A stretch of 64,000 bases of DNA from Cellulomonas fimi (GTDB taxonomy: Bacteria > Actinomycetota > Actinomycetes > Actinomycetales > Cellulomonadaceae). The notes under the pieces are model-generated. The model saw nothing but the letters and a program-made list of their open reading frames with translations. It was not told the origin of the DNA and did not search any database. Location: assembly GCF_028583725.1 (NCBI RefSeq), contig NZ_CP110680.1, forward strand, positions 3,782,001 to 3,846,000, written 5' to 3'. The translations under genes were made by a program, and so were the position numbers. Within the stretch, counting starts at the first letter, position 1. Every line of letters begins with the position of its first letter. Of this stretch, positions 28,300-38,133 are shown piece by piece.

Positions 28300-29586
28300 A
28301 TGAGCCCGACGCCGCAGCGCCTGCAGATCACCGCGGCCAACCCGGACCCCGCGCTCCTCGACCTGCCCTGGCAGGTGCCGCTCGAGGACTGGCCGGCCGA
28401 GACGCTGGCCGCCCTCCCCCGCGGCATCTCCCGGCACATCGTGCGGTTCGTCCGCCTGTCCGGCCGGGTCATCGCGGTCAAGGAGATCGGCGAGACCGTC
28501 GCGTACCGCGAGTACGAGCTGCTGCGCCAGCTCGACCGCATCGACGTGCCGAGCGTCGTGCCGGTCGGCGTCATCACCGGCCGGCGCGACCCCGACGGCG
28601 AGCCGCTCGAGGCCGTGCTCATCACCGAGCACCTGCAGTTCTCCCTGCCGTACCGCGCGCTGTTCAGCCAGTCGCTGCGCCCCGACACCGCCACGCGCCT
28701 CATCGACGCGCTCGCCGTGCTGCTCGTCCGCCTGCACCTCGCGGGCTTCTACTGGGGCGACGTGTCCCTGTCGAACACCCTGTTCCGCCGCGACGCCGAG
28801 ACGTTCGCCGCGTACCTCGTCGACGCCGAGACGGGCGACCTGCACGACACCCTGACGACGGGCCAGCGCGAGTACGACCTCGAGGTCGCGCGCGTCAACA
28901 TCATCGGCGAGCTCATGGACCTGCAGGCGGGCGAGTTCCTCGAGGAGGACGTCGACGCCGTCGCGATCGGCAACGCGCTCGCCGAGCGGTACCGGGACCT
29001 GTGGCGGGCCCTCACCGAGACCGAGTCGTTCGGCTACGGCGAGCGGTGGCGCGTGCAGGCACGCATCGACCGCCTCAACGACCTGGGCTTCGACGTCGGC
29101 GAGCTCGACATCACGACCGACGTCGGCGGCACGACCGTGCAGATCCAGCCGAAGGTCGTCGACGCGGGCCACCACTCGCGGCGCCTCATGCGCCTGACCG
29201 GCCTCGACGTGCAGGAGAACCAGGCCCGCCGCCTGCTCAACGACCTCGACGAGTACCGCGCCGCGACCGACCGGCAGCGCGAGGACGAGGCGTTCGTCGC
29301 GCACGACTGGCTGACCGAGGTGTTCGAGCCCGCGGTGCGCGCGGTCCCGCGCGACCTGCGGCACAAGCTCGAGCCCGCGCAGGTGTTCCACGAGCTGCTC
29401 GACCACCGGTGGTACCTGTCGCAGCAGCACGGCCGGGACGTGCCGATGCCCGAGGTCGTCAAGAGCTACGTGAAGAACATCCTGCCGACGCGCCCGGACG
29501 AGGACGCGATCCTCGGCGTGCAGTCGGGCGACATCCGCGACACCGACATGTTCCCGCAGGTCGAGGACGACCAGATCCTCGGCTGA
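28300..29586 (+). CDS. DUF4032 domain protein with kinase-like fold
   Basis: A 428-residue actinobacterial protein. The N-terminal two thirds resemble lipopolysaccharide/aminoglycoside-kinase folds: VIAVKEIGETVAYREYELLRQL gives a Lys-Glu pair, LHLAGFYWGDVSLSNTLF resembles a catalytic loop, and YLVDAETGDL resembles the metal-binding loop. The C-terminal part (about 215-400, from SFGYGERWRVQARIDRLNDLGFDVGEL) is the DUF4032 region. Substrate and activity are unknown. ATG 28300 lies six bases after GAGGAT, so the message may be leaderless. It is convergent with rlmB, with an 18-bp gap. Confidence 0.85.
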   Translation: MSPTPQRLQITAANPDPALLDLPWQVPLEDWPAETLAALPRGISRHIVRFVRLSGRVIAVKEIGETVAYREYELLRQLDRIDVPSVVPVGVITGRRDPDGEPLEAVLITEHLQFSLPYRALFSQSLRPDTATRLIDALAVLLVRLHLAGFYWGDVSLSNTLFRRDAETFAAYLVDAETGDLHDTLTTGQREYDLEVARVNIIGELMDLQAGEFLEEDVDAVAIGNALAERYRDLWRALTETESFGYGERWRVQARIDRLNDLGFDVGELDITTDVGGTTVQIQPKVVDAGHHSRRLMRLTGLDVQENQARRLLNDLDEYRAATDRQREDEAFVAHDWLTEVFEPAVRAVPRDLRHKLEPAQVFHELLDHRWYLSQQHGRDVPMPEVVKSYVKNILPTRPDEDAILGVQSGDIRDTDMFPQVEDDQILG

Positions 29587-29604
29587 CCCGCCGCGCCCTC
29601 GTCG

Positions 29605-30609
29605 TCAGGAGGCGCGGCGGCGCGCGACCTCGTACAGGGCGATGCCCGCGGCGACCCCGGCGTTGAGCGACTCGACGGCCGAGGCGATCGGGATGGACGC
29701 GATCGCGTCGCACTGCTCGCGCACGAGCCGGGACAGGCCCTTGCCCTCCGAGCCGACGACGAGCACGAGCGGGTCCTCGGCGAACGCGATGTCGCCGATC
29801 GCGACCTCGCCGCCGCCGTCGAGCCCGACGACGAACACGCCCGCCTCGCGGTACGCCTGCAGGGTGCGCACGAGGTTCTTCACGCGCGCGACGGGCACGC
29901 GTGCCGCGGCACCCGCGGACACCTTCCACGCGGAGGCGGTGACGCCCGCGGCACGCCGCTCGGGCACGAGCACGCCGTGCGCGCCGAACGCGCCCGCGGA
30001 CCGCAGCACGGCGCCGAGGTTGCGCGGGTCGGTCACGCCGTCGAGCGCGACGACCAGAGCCGGCTGCTCCGACGCCTCGGCGGCGTCGAGCAGGTCCTCG
30101 TCGTCGGCGTACGCGTACGGCGGCACCTGGATCGCGACGCCCTGGTGGACGGACCCGTCGGTGAGCCGGTCGAGCTCGGTGCGGCTGACCTCGAGCAGCG
30201 GGTAGCCGGCCTCGGCGGCGGTCGAGACGATCTCGCGCGTGCGGTCGTCGGCCTCGAGCCGCGCCGCGAGGTACACGGTCGACACCGGGATCCCGGCCCG
30301 CAGCGCCTCGACGACCGAGTTCCGCCCGGAGACGATCTCGTGGGTCGACGACGTGCGTCCGCCGCGTCCCCCGGCGGCGCTGCGCGACGCGCCCGCCGCC
30401 CGCTGACCCGACCGGCCCTGGCCGGCGACCGCGCGCTTCTCCGCCGCGACCTTCTTCTTGTACGCCGCGTGGTACGGGCGGTCCTCGGCCTTCGGCGTCG
30501 GCCCCTTGCCCTCGAGCGACTTGCGGCCGTGCCCGCCCGTACCGACGGACGCGCCCTTCTTCGAGCCCGGCTTGCGGGTCGCGCCTCGGCGCTGGGAGTT
30601 GCCGGCCAT
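29605..30609 (-). CDS. rlmB: 23S rRNA (guanosine-2'-O-)-methyltransferase RlmB
   Basis: A 334-residue SpoU/TrmH-class enzyme. The N-terminus (about 1-85) is a Lys/Arg/Gly-rich extension likely to bind RNA. A small substrate-binding domain (about 88-160, VSGRNSVVEALRAGIPVSTVYLAAR) is followed by the knotted SPOUT methyltransferase domain with LDGVTDPRNLGAVLRSAGAFG, VVGSEGKGLSRL and IPIASAVESLNAGVAAGIALYE. It methylates G2251 in the ribosomal P-loop (E. coli numbering). ATG 30609 has an AGGAGA site. The pairing with cysS upstream is common in actinomycetes. Confidence 0.94.
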   Translation of the reverse strand: MAGNSQRRGATRKPGSKKGASVGTGGHGRKSLEGKGPTPKAEDRPYHAAYKKKVAAEKRAVAGQGRSGQRAAGASRSAAGGRGGRTSSTHEIVSGRNSVVEALRAGIPVSTVYLAARLEADDRTREIVSTAAEAGYPLLEVSRTELDRLTDGSVHQGVAIQVPPYAYADDEDLLDAAEASEQPALVVALDGVTDPRNLGAVLRSAGAFGAHGVLVPERRAAGVTASAWKVSAGAAARVPVARVKNLVRTLQAYREAGVFVVGLDGGGEVAIGDIAFAEDPLVLVVGSEGKGLSRLVREQCDAIASIPIASAVESLNAGVAAGIALYEVARRRAS

Positions 30610-30692
30610 GGGTGCTGTCTCCTACGTGTGGTGGTGCGTACGTCTGGTGCGGTGTCGGCCCGCGCGCGTGTCGGTGCGGGCCGCGGTGGCGG

Positions 30693-32126
30693 TCAGGACT
30701 CGGGTCGCAGGGACCAGCGGGCCCCGGTCGGTGAGTCCTCGACGACGATCCCGGCGGCCGCGAGGCGGTCACGGATCGCGTCGGCGGTGGCGAAGTCACG
30801 GTCGGCGCGAGCCTGCGCCCGGGCGTCGAGCTGACCGGCGACGACCGCGTCGAGCGCCCGCGCGTACCGCTCGTCGCCGCCGCGCGCCGCCCACTGCGGG
30901 CTGCCCGGGTCGAGCCCGAGGACGTCGAGCATCGCGCGCAGCGCGACCATCTCGGTCCGGGCCACGACGAGGTCGCCCGACGCGAGCGCGCCGTTGCCGA
31001 GGCGCAGGTGCTCGTGCACGACCGCGAGCGCGGCGGGCACGTTGAGGTCGTCGTCCATCGCGGCGACGAACGCGTCGGGCAGGTCGGCCTTGGCGACCTC
31101 GTCGAGGTCCGCGGCGCCCACCTTCTCGGCCGCGCGCTCCACGAACCCGGCGAGGCGGTCCCACGTGGCCTCGGCCTCGCGCAGCGAGTCGTCGGTCCAC
31201 TCGAGCATCGACCGGTACTGCACGGCCGTGAGCGCATAACGGAGCACTGCGGCGCGGACGCCCTGGAGGACGACGTCGACGAGCAGCCCGTTGCCGAGCG
31301 ACTTGCTCATCTTCGCGCCGCCCTGCGTGACCCAGCCGTTGTGCAGCCAGTACTGCGCGAACCCGTACCCGGCGGCGTGCGACTGCGCCTGCTCGTTCTC
31401 GTGGTGCGGGAACCGCAGGTCGAGCCCGCCGCCGTGGATGTCGAACGCGTCGCCGAGGTAGCGCCGCGCCATCGCCGAGCACTCGAGGTGCCAGCCCGGC
31501 CGTGCGCGGCCCCACGGCGTCTCCCACGACGCGCTCGCCGGCTCTCCCGGCTTGGGCGACTTCCAGAGCGCGAAGTCGCGGGCGTCGCGCTTCGTGACGC
31601 CCGACGCGTCGTCCGGGGCGGGGACCATGTCGTCGACGCGCTGGTTGGTGAGCGCCCCGTACTCCGGGTAGGAGCGGACGTCGAACCAGACGTCGCCCGG
31701 GCCGGTCGCGTACGCGTGGCCCGCCTCGACGAGCCGGTCGACCAGGTCGACCATCGCCGGGACGTGCCCCGTCGCGCGCGGCTCGTAGGTGGGCGGCAGC
31801 ACGCCGAGCGCGTCGTACGCCGCGGTGAACTCGCGCTCGTTGGTCATGGCCCACGCCCACCACGGCTCACCCGCGTCGGCGGCCTTGGCGAGGATCTTGT
31901 CGTCGATGTCCGTGACGTTGCGGACGAGCGTCACGCGGTGGCCCGTCCGGCGCAGCCAGCGCACGAGCACGTCGAACGCGACGCCGGACCGGACGTGGCC
32001 GATGTGCGGAGGTGCCTGGACGGTCGCGCCGCACAGGTAGATGCCGACCTCGCCCGCGGTGAGCGGGACGAAGTCGCGCACCGTGCGGGTCGCGGTGTCG
32101 AACAGGCGCAGGGTCACGCCCGTCAT
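30693..32126 (-). CDS. cysS: Cysteinyl-tRNA synthetase
   Basis: A 477-residue class I synthetase. Zinc ligand Cys 32 and the HIGH motif (41-44) occur in [28 protein letters not shown] and [17 protein letters not shown] give the remaining zinc and substrate residues, and the KMSKS loop is in [11 protein letters not shown]. The C-terminal helical domain (about 360-470) is present, so it is not the truncated paralogue MshC. ATG 32126 follows a GAGGAGAGGA ribosome site; an upstream extension to 32204 is not conserved-looking. It lies 83 bp upstream of rlmB on the same strand. Confidence 0.96.
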   Translation of the reverse strand: MTGVTLRLFDTATRTVRDFVPLTAGEVGIYLCGATVQAPPHIGHVRSGVAFDVLVRWLRRTGHRVTLVRNVTDIDDKILAKAADAGEPWWAWAMTNEREFTAAYDALGVLPPTYEPRATGHVPAMVDLVDRLVEAGHAYATGPGDVWFDVRSYPEYGALTNQRVDDMVPAPDDASGVTKRDARDFALWKSPKPGEPASASWETPWGRARPGWHLECSAMARRYLGDAFDIHGGGLDLRFPHHENEQAQSHAAGYGFAQYWLHNGWVTQGGAKMSKSLGNGLLVDVVLQGVRAAVLRYALTAVQYRSMLEWTDDSLREAEATWDRLAGFVERAAEKVGAADLDEVAKADLPDAFVAAMDDDLNVPAALAVVHEHLRLGNGALASGDLVVARTEMVALRAMLDVLGLDPGSPQWAARGGDERYARALDAVVAGQLDARAQARADRDFATADAIRDRLAAAGIVVEDSPTGARWSLRPES

Positions 32127-32229
32127 CGTACGGGTCCTCTCCTCACCGCCGCCGCCGTCGCGGCTGCTCACCGGGGGTCGCGCACCGGCGCCGGGCGCGC
32201 ACACCCGAGCGGGAGCGGTCCGGCGGTCG

Positions 32230-33465
32230 TCAGCCGAAGGTGCGGCCCTCGCCGCGGTACGTCGGCACCGACGCCTCGACGGTGGTGCCCCGGACGAGGT
32301 GCACGGTCGCGAACCGCTCCATCACCTCACCGGCCTTGGCGTGCCGGAACCAGACCCGGTCCCCGACGCGCAGGTCGGCGCCCGACGCCAGCCGCAGCGG
32401 CGTCTGCACCTCCCCCGCTCCCTCCCGGCCGGTGAGCGCGAGCCCGTCGGGCCACACGGGCCGGGGCAGCCGCGTCTTCACGGCCGGGCCGGACGCGACG
32501 TACCCGCCGCCGAACACGGTCGCCCAGCCCGGGCCGGGCACGCGCACGACGTCGAGGCCGAAGTACGCGGCGGGCCGCGGTGTGAACGACCGGTAGGCGT
32601 CGAACAGGGTCGGCACGAACAGGCCGGACCCGGCGGTGACCTCGGTGACGGTGCCGTCGGAGACGCTCGTCTCGACCGACCCCGACCCGCCCGAGTTCAC
32701 GAGGTCGAGCGGGTGCCCGACGGCGTCCTGCACGGCCTCGACGACGGCCGCGCGGCGCACCGCGAGGTCGGCGACGGACAGCCGCTTGACGGCCCGGACG
32801 GCGGGGCTGGTGTCGGGCAGCCCGGCCACCTGCGCCTCGTAGAACATGACGCCGCGCACCACGAGCGGCCCGCGGGCCTCCACGGCGGCGGCCAGCACCG
32901 CGGCGTCGGCCGCGGAGTGCACGGGTGACCGGCGGACGCCGAGGTGCGCACGCAGCGGACCGAGCCGCACCCGCAGGGACGCGTCGACGTCGAGGCAGAC
33001 CCTCAGCGTCGTGCCGTGCGCGGTCGCGGCGGCCGCGGCGAGGTCGGCCTGCGCGACGTCGTCGACCATGAGTGTCACGGCCGCGGCGGCGCGCGGGTCG
33101 GCGGCGAGCTCGTCGAGCGCGCCCGTGTCGACGCTCGGGTAGCCGAGCAGCACGTCGTGGACGCCCTCGCGCGCGAGCCACACGGCCTCGCGCACCGAGT
33201 ACGCCATGACGCCGGCGAACCCGGGCCGGCCGAGCACGTCGTGCAGGACGTGCCGGACGCGCACCGACTTCGAGGCGACCCGGACGGGAGTGCCGCCGGC
33301 CCGGCGGACCAGGTCGGTCGCGTTCGCGTCGAGCGCGTCGAGGTCGATGACCGCGAGCGGCGCGGCCAGGCCGCGGGTGGCCTCGTCGAGCCGGGCGCCG
33401 AGCGTGCGCGTCGTCGCGTCGGGCTGCGGCGCCGGCCGGGCGGTCGCGCGGGTGCTGGTCGTCAC
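32230..33465 (-). CDS. PLP-dependent amino-acid deaminase/aldolase, D-threonine aldolase or alanine racemase N-domain type
   Basis: A 411-residue protein of the fold-III PLP group. [36 protein letters not shown] places the cofactor lysine at Lys 66. [26 protein letters not shown] and [14 protein letters not shown] follow, and a C-terminal small domain has [18 protein letters not shown]. Such proteins include D-serine dehydratase-like and D-threonine aldolase-like enzymes; the substrate cannot be read. GTG 33465 overlaps the stop of the transporter gene (GTGA), with a GAGGAGG site just before. It is the last gene of a TetR-MFS-enzyme operon. Confidence 0.8.
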   Translation of the reverse strand: MTTSTRATARPAPQPDATTRTLGARLDEATRGLAAPLAVIDLDALDANATDLVRRAGGTPVRVASKSVRVRHVLHDVLGRPGFAGVMAYSVREAVWLAREGVHDVLLGYPSVDTGALDELAADPRAAAAVTLMVDDVAQADLAAAAATAHGTTLRVCLDVDASLRVRLGPLRAHLGVRRSPVHSAADAAVLAAAVEARGPLVVRGVMFYEAQVAGLPDTSPAVRAVKRLSVADLAVRRAAVVEAVQDAVGHPLDLVNSGGSGSVETSVSDGTVTEVTAGSGLFVPTLFDAYRSFTPRPAAYFGLDVVRVPGPGWATVFGGGYVASGPAVKTRLPRPVWPDGLALTGREGAGEVQTPLRLASGADLRVGDRVWFRHAKAGEVMERFATVHLVRGTTVEASVPTYRGEGRTFG

Positions 33466-34760
33466 CGGACCTCCTCGTCGGTCGACCGGACCGTACCGCC
33501 CGACGCGGTGACGGGGCCGGCGGACCCCGCCAGGGCCTCGGACCCGCCCGCGCCGGGGGCGGCCGTCCCGCGCCGCCCGAACCGTGGCGCGACCACGGCG
33601 ACGGCGACGACGAGGAGCACGGGGACGACGAAGCCGGCGCGCAGCGTCGACCCGGACCCGATGGCACCGACGAGGACGCCGCCGAGGACCGCCCCGACGT
33701 AGTTGAAGACGTTGAGCCGCGCGACGACGGCGTCCGCGTGCCCGGGGGCGAGCGCGCCGGCGGCGGAGAAGCACAGCGGCGCGATGACGCCGAGGCCCGC
33801 ACCGGTGACCGCGAAGCCGAGCAGCGCGACGGGCGTGCCGGGCGCGACGACGACGAGCGTGAGCCCGACGGCGCCGACGACGGCCGCGACCCGCACGACG
33901 GCGGCACGCCCGTGCCGGCGCACCAGCGGGTCGCCCGCGACGCGCGAGACGAGCGTCGTCGCCAGGTAGGCCGCGTAGCCGAGCGGCGCGATGCGGGACG
34001 TCGCGTCGAGGACGTCGCCGAGGTAGATGGTCGACCACGTCGAGACGGCGGTGTCGGCGACGTAGTAGGCGACGACGCCGAGCCCGAGCAGCAGCACGGG
34101 TCCCCACGGCACGCGTCCGGCCACGTCGGCGCCGGTGTCGGCCGCGGTCTCGGCCGCGCGGTCGCGGTGCCAGCCGGCGACGGCGACGAGGAAGGCCGCG
34201 AGCGAGGCGACGAGGATGCCGGACCAGAGCACGAACGCCACGGGCCCGAGCGACACGGTCCCGGCAGTCACGGAAACGAGCACGGCGCCGGCGATGCCGC
34301 CGACGGACCAGGCGGCGTAGAACCCGGTGAGCAGCGACCGTCCGTAGGCGCGCTGCACGGACACGGCCTGCATGTTGGTCCCGGCGTCGACGAGCCCCAG
34401 CCCGAGCCCGTAGACGGCGAACCCGAGCACGAGCACCGCGAAGGTCGGCGCGGCGGACACGACGGCGACGGCGGTCACGAGCACGGACAGGCCGGCGGCG
34501 AGCGCCCCGCGGCTGCCCGCGCGACCCCGCGCGACGCGATCGGCGACGAGCGTGCCGAGGGCCGCGAGCGCGCACACGCCGAGGACGACGAGCGTGATCT
34601 GCCCGTCGCCGACGCCGTACCGGTCCTTGAACTGCTCGAGGCTGGTCAGCAGGAGCGCGTAGACGAAACCCTGCGCCGCGAACCCGCCGGACGTCGCGAC
34701 CCGGGCGCGCCGGGCCGCGGTGCTGACGATGCTGCTCCCCCTGGTGGCGGCGGCGCTCAC
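33462..34760 (-). CDS. Major facilitator superfamily transporter
   Basis: A 432-residue membrane protein with about twelve hydrophobic segments. The first follows GGFAAQGFVYALLLTSLEQFKDRYGVGDGQITL, and the central loop (about 205-225) is Asp/Arg-rich. The motif DAGTNMQAVSVQRAYGRSLL resembles the FucP/YbjJ-like MFS branch, which includes sugar and unknown-solute porters. The GTG start at 34760 overlaps the TetR stop codon, and its own stop overlaps the start of the PLP enzyme, so all three are translated in sequence. The substrate may be that of the enzyme encoded next. Confidence 0.88.
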   Translation of the reverse strand: MSAAATRGSSIVSTAARRARVATSGGFAAQGFVYALLLTSLEQFKDRYGVGDGQITLVVLGVCALAALGTLVADRVARGRAGSRGALAAGLSVLVTAVAVVSAAPTFAVLVLGFAVYGLGLGLVDAGTNMQAVSVQRAYGRSLLTGFYAAWSVGGIAGAVLVSVTAGTVSLGPVAFVLWSGILVASLAAFLVAVAGWHRDRAAETAADTGADVAGRVPWGPVLLLGLGVVAYYVADTAVSTWSTIYLGDVLDATSRIAPLGYAAYLATTLVSRVAGDPLVRRHGRAAVVRVAAVVGAVGLTLVVVAPGTPVALLGFAVTGAGLGVIAPLCFSAAGALAPGHADAVVARLNVFNYVGAVLGGVLVGAIGSGSTLRAGFVVPVLLVVAVAVVAPRFGRRGTAAPGAGGSEALAGSAGPVTASGGTVRSTDEEVR

Positions 34761-35428
34761 GCGGTGGACTGCTCGTCCGCGCGGGCGGACGTGTCGTGCG
34801 GCAGGCCGTGGTCGAGCGCCTCGGGCGCGAGCTCGACGGGCACCGCCATCGCGGCGAGGTACTGGCCGAAGCCCTGCAGACCGCGTCGTGCGGCCTCGGA
34901 GTCGCCGTCGACGAGCCACGCGAGCGAGAAGCCGTCGACGACGGCGACGACGGCCCGGGCGACCTGCGCGCGCGGCACGGTCCAGCCGACGTGCGCGGCC
35001 TTCTCGACGAGCTCGAGCACCTGTTCGGCAGCGGACCACTGCCCGCGGTACTGCTCGATCGCGACCTGGTTGAGCTCGGCGTGCCGCAGCGACGACGTCG
35101 TGAGCTCGTACGACAGGAGCTGAGGGCCGCGCGCGGACGCGATGGTGTCCCACAGCGCGTCGAGGACGGCACCGACGATGGTGCCGACGTCGGCACCCTC
35201 GGGCAGGTCGTCGAGGCTGCGGGCGAGGTTCTGGTTGGTGATGGCGTGCGCCATCGACCGCAGCAGCTCGTCCTTGTCCTGGAAGCAGTAGTGCACGACG
35301 CCGAGCGAGACGCCGGCCTCCGCGGCGATGGCGCGCACGGTCGCGGCGTCGATGCCGTCGCGGCTGGCGACGGTGAGCGCAGCCTCGATCAGCTGCTCGC
35401 GCCTCTCGGCGACGGGCAAGCGGTTCAT
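34757..35428 (-). CDS. TetR-family regulator of the adjacent operon
   Basis: A 223-residue regulator. The N-terminal HTH (about 8-55) reads RREQLIEAALTVASRDGIDAATVRAIAAEAGVSLGVVHYCFQDKDELL, typical of TetR. The all-helical effector domain fills the rest. ATG 35428 has a GAGGGAGG site. It is the first gene of its operon and probably controls it, and perhaps the divergent oxidase too, through the inverted repeat at 35535-35559. Confidence 0.92.
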   Translation of the reverse strand: MNRLPVAERREQLIEAALTVASRDGIDAATVRAIAAEAGVSLGVVHYCFQDKDELLRSMAHAITNQNLARSLDDLPEGADVGTIVGAVLDALWDTIASARGPQLLSYELTTSSLRHAELNQVAIEQYRGQWSAAEQVLELVEKAAHVGWTVPRAQVARAVVAVVDGFSLAWLVDGDSEAARRGLQGFGQYLAAMAVPVELAPEALDHGLPHDTSARADEQSTA

Positions 35429-35534
35429 CCGGGTCCCCTCCCTCGATGCGCCCGTCCCTCACCGGCCCGACCGCCGGTGCGCGAGGTGCGGGTCGCGTCT
35501 CCCCACGCCATATCTCAATGTTCCTCGTGACGAT

Positions 35535-35559
35535 AGTCAAGGTGTGTTCGCACTTGACT
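35535..35559. promoter_or_regulatory. Inverted repeat, candidate TetR operator
   Basis: AGTCAAG (35535-35541) and CTTGACT (35553-35559) form a perfect 7-bp dyad with an 11-base centre. It lies between the divergent TetR operon and the oxidase gene. The right arm contains TTGACT, which could be the -35 of the oxidase promoter, so binding would block it. Confidence 0.6.
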
Positions 35560-35591
35560 TGGACAACCGCCCAGGAGGAACGTTTGTCACG

Positions 35592-36959
35592 ATGGGAAAA
35601 ACGTCGGCCGCCGCCCCGTGGCAGAACTGGGCCCGCACCGCGCACGCGACCCCGCGCAGCGTGGCGCACCCGCGTGACCTGGGCGAACTGGCCGCGACGG
35701 TGCGCGCCGCGGCACATGCGGGGCTGCGTGTGCGGGCCGTCGGGGGCGGCCACTCCTTCACCCCCGCGGCGGTCACCGACGGCGTCCAGCTGCACCTCGA
35801 CGCGCTCGACGCACTCGAGCGTGTCGCCCCGCAGCCCGACGGCACGACGCACGTCACGGTGGGCGCCGGCATCCGCCTGCGCGCGCTCAACACGCTGCTC
35901 GCGCAGCACGGCCTCGCGATGCGCAACCTCGGCGACATCGACAAGCAGTCGATCGCGGGCGCCGTCTCGACCGGCACGCACGGCACCGGCTCACGGCTCG
36001 GCGGGCTCGCGACGCAGGTCGTCGGCGCACGGCTCGTGCTCGCCGACGGCGACGTGCTCGACGTGTCGGCGACGCGGCACCCGGAGCTCTTCGAGCTCGC
36101 GCGTCTCGGGCTCGGCAGCGTGGGCGTGCTCGCGGCCGTGACGCTCGAGGTGGTCCCCGCGTTCCGCCTCGAGGCGCGCGAGGAGCCGTGGCCGCTGGAC
36201 CGCGTCCTGGAGGAGCTCGACGGGCCCGACGGCCTCGTCGACGGCAACGACCACTTCGAGTTCTACTGGTTCCCGCACACCCGCCGGGCGCTCACCAAGC
36301 GCAACAACCGGGTGCCCGACGACGTCGTCCGCCCGCTGCACCCCGTGCGGTCGTGGATCGACGACGAGCTCCTGTCCAACGCGATGTTCGCGGTCACCAA
36401 CCGCATCGCGACGCTCGTCCCGCCCGCGACCGTCGGCATCAACCAGCTGAGCAGCCGCGCCCTGTCCGCCCGCCGCTACACCGCGCCGTCCGCCGAGGTG
36501 TTCGTCTCGCCGCGTCGCGTCCGCTTCCGCGAGATGGAGTACGCGGTCCCGCGCGAGCGGATCGCCGACGTGCTCGCCGAGGTCGACGCGTGGATCGAGT
36601 CCTCGGGCGAGCGCCTCCCGTTCCCGGTCGAGGTCCGCTTCGCCGCCCCCGACGACCTGTGGCTGTCGACCGCGCACGGCCGGCCCACGGCCTATCTCGC
36701 GGTGCACCAGAACGTGCACCTGCCGTACACGCGGTACTTCACGGCGGTCGAGCGGATCGCGGCCCAGGTCGGCGGCCGCCCGCACTGGGGCAAGCTGCAC
36801 TGGCTCGACGCGGACGACCTCGCGCGCGTCTACCCGCGGTTCTGCGACGCTCAGCGCGTGCGGGCGCAGGCCGACCCCGGCGGCGCGTTCAGCAACGCCT
36901 ACCTCGACCAGGTCCTCGGGCCCGTGCCGCACGACGAGCAGGCACCGCGCGCCGCCTGA
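35592..36959 (+). CDS. FAD-linked oxidase, aldonolactone oxidase (D-arabinono-1,4-lactone oxidase) type
   Basis: A 455-residue vanillyl-alcohol-oxidase-fold flavoprotein. The N-terminal FAD domain has VRAVGGGHSFTPAAVTDGVQLHLDAL and GAVSTGTHGTGSRLGGLATQVVG; the C-terminal ALO domain ends with GGRPHWGKLHWLDADDLARVYPRF. The FAD appears non-covalently or singly bound through the GGHS His. Relatives oxidise aldonolactones, alditols or gulonolactone; the true substrate is unknown. ATG 35592 is taken as start although its AGGAGG is 13 bases away, longer than usual. It is divergent from the TetR operon and possibly co-regulated. Confidence 0.87.
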   Translation: MGKTSAAAPWQNWARTAHATPRSVAHPRDLGELAATVRAAAHAGLRVRAVGGGHSFTPAAVTDGVQLHLDALDALERVAPQPDGTTHVTVGAGIRLRALNTLLAQHGLAMRNLGDIDKQSIAGAVSTGTHGTGSRLGGLATQVVGARLVLADGDVLDVSATRHPELFELARLGLGSVGVLAAVTLEVVPAFRLEAREEPWPLDRVLEELDGPDGLVDGNDHFEFYWFPHTRRALTKRNNRVPDDVVRPLHPVRSWIDDELLSNAMFAVTNRIATLVPPATVGINQLSSRALSARRYTAPSAEVFVSPRRVRFREMEYAVPRERIADVLAEVDAWIESSGERLPFPVEVRFAAPDDLWLSTAHGRPTAYLAVHQNVHLPYTRYFTAVERIAAQVGGRPHWGKLHWLDADDLARVYPRFCDAQRVRAQADPGGAFSNAYLDQVLGPVPHDEQAPRAA

Positions 36960-37001
36960 GCACCACGGCGCTGGACGCCCGACCAGGCCGGCCCGCCGGC
37001 G

Positions 37002-37019
37002 ATCACTCGTGCGAGTGAT
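37002..37019. promoter_or_regulatory. Perfect 18-bp palindrome upstream of the oxidoreductase
   Basis: ATCACTCG-TG-CGAGTGAT, perfectly symmetrical, 62 bp before the GTG at 37081. It is a likely operator; no regulator is encoded beside the gene. Confidence 0.55.
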
Positions 37020-37080
37020 GGTGTCCATGCGGACGCATCCACCCTGGCGGCCGACGGGTGACCGGTGCAGGCTGTGGCGG

Positions 37081-38031
37081 GTGAGTGTCACGAGCAGGGC
37101 TGTCGTCGCGACCGCGTTCGGTGGGCCGGAGGTGCTCCGCACCGTCGAGACCGCACCCGCAGACCCCGGACCGGGCCACGTGCTCCTCGAGGTCCGCGCC
37201 GCCGCCGTCAACCCGATCGACTGGAAGATGTACGCGCCCGGGCCGGGCAACGACCCCGCGAGGCTGCCGATCCGGCTCGGCCTCGAGGTCGCGGGGGTCG
37301 TCACCGCCGTCGGCCCGGCCGTGCGCTGGCTCACCGTCGGCGACGAGGTGATCGCGTGGCGCGTCACCGGCGGCTACGCCTCGCACCTGGAGGTGTCGGA
37401 GCAGGTCACGTGCCGTCGACCGCGCACGCTCGACTGGGCCGCCGCGTCCGGGCTGCTGCTCGTCGGCACCACCGCGGTGCACACGCTGTCCGCGACCGGC
37501 ACGCACGACGGTGACGTCGTCCTCGTGCACGGCGGCTCCGGCGGCGTCGGCCGCATGGCCGTGCAGCTGGCCGCCCTGCGTGGCGCGCGCGTCATCGCGA
37601 CCGGCTCGCCCGAGACGCACGACGACCTGCGCGAGCTCGGTGCCGTCCCGGTCGCGCACGGTCCCGGGCTGCTCGACCGGGTGCGCGAGGCCGAGCGGAC
37701 GACCGGACCGGTCACGGTCGCGATCGACACCGTCGGGTCCGACGAGGCGCTCGACGTCTCCGTCGCGGTCGTCGCGGACCGGCTCCGCGTCGCCACCATC
37801 GCCGGCTTCGGCCGCGCGGGCGACCTGGGCATCCGGGCACTCGGCGGGGGCCCGGGCGCCGACCCGGGCACCGCGGTCCGGGAGGCGGCGCGCGCCCAGC
37901 TCGCGGAGCTCGCCGCCGACGGCTCGCTCGACGTCAAGGTCGCGCGGACCTTCCCGCTCGACGAGGCGGCGGAGGCCCACCGGACGAGCCGCGAGGGGCA
38001 CGCGCGCGGCAAGCTGGTCCTGATCCCCTGA
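37081..38031 (+). CDS. Medium-chain dehydrogenase, NADPH:quinone oxidoreductase-like
   Basis: A 316-residue zinc-independent member of the MDR superfamily. The N-terminal GroES-like part has AAAVNPIDWKMYAPG and VGDEVIAW; the Rossmann part has VVLVHGGSGGVGRMAVQLAALRGARVIATG; the C-terminus ends FPLDEAAEAHRTSREGHARGKLVLIP. The structural-zinc cysteines are absent, as in quinone oxidoreductases. The physiological quinone or enone is unknown. I take GTG 37081 as start; the open frame continues to 37009, but that would begin inside the palindrome. Confidence 0.9.
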   Translation: MSVTSRAVVATAFGGPEVLRTVETAPADPGPGHVLLEVRAAAVNPIDWKMYAPGPGNDPARLPIRLGLEVAGVVTAVGPAVRWLTVGDEVIAWRVTGGYASHLEVSEQVTCRRPRTLDWAAASGLLLVGTTAVHTLSATGTHDGDVVLVHGGSGGVGRMAVQLAALRGARVIATGSPETHDDLRELGAVPVAHGPGLLDRVREAERTTGPVTVAIDTVGSDEALDVSVAVVADRLRVATIAGFGRAGDLGIRALGGGPGADPGTAVREAARAQLAELAADGSLDVKVARTFPLDEAAEAHRTSREGHARGKLVLIP

Positions 38032-38133
38032 CCGCGCCTGCGCCGACCGGCGGCCCGTCAGGCGGCTCCCGCGGGGGCATGACCGCGACCGTGATCGCCG
38101 GGCGCCCGTCCGGAGCCGGTCCGGTGGTGGTCG

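Noticed and set aside
33462..35981. Single frame joining the transporter to upstream sequence through the TetR gene
   Set aside because: The in-frame upstream part is a shadow of the TetR gene. The transporter has its own GTG overlapping the TetR stop, and the PLP enzyme likewise has its own start.
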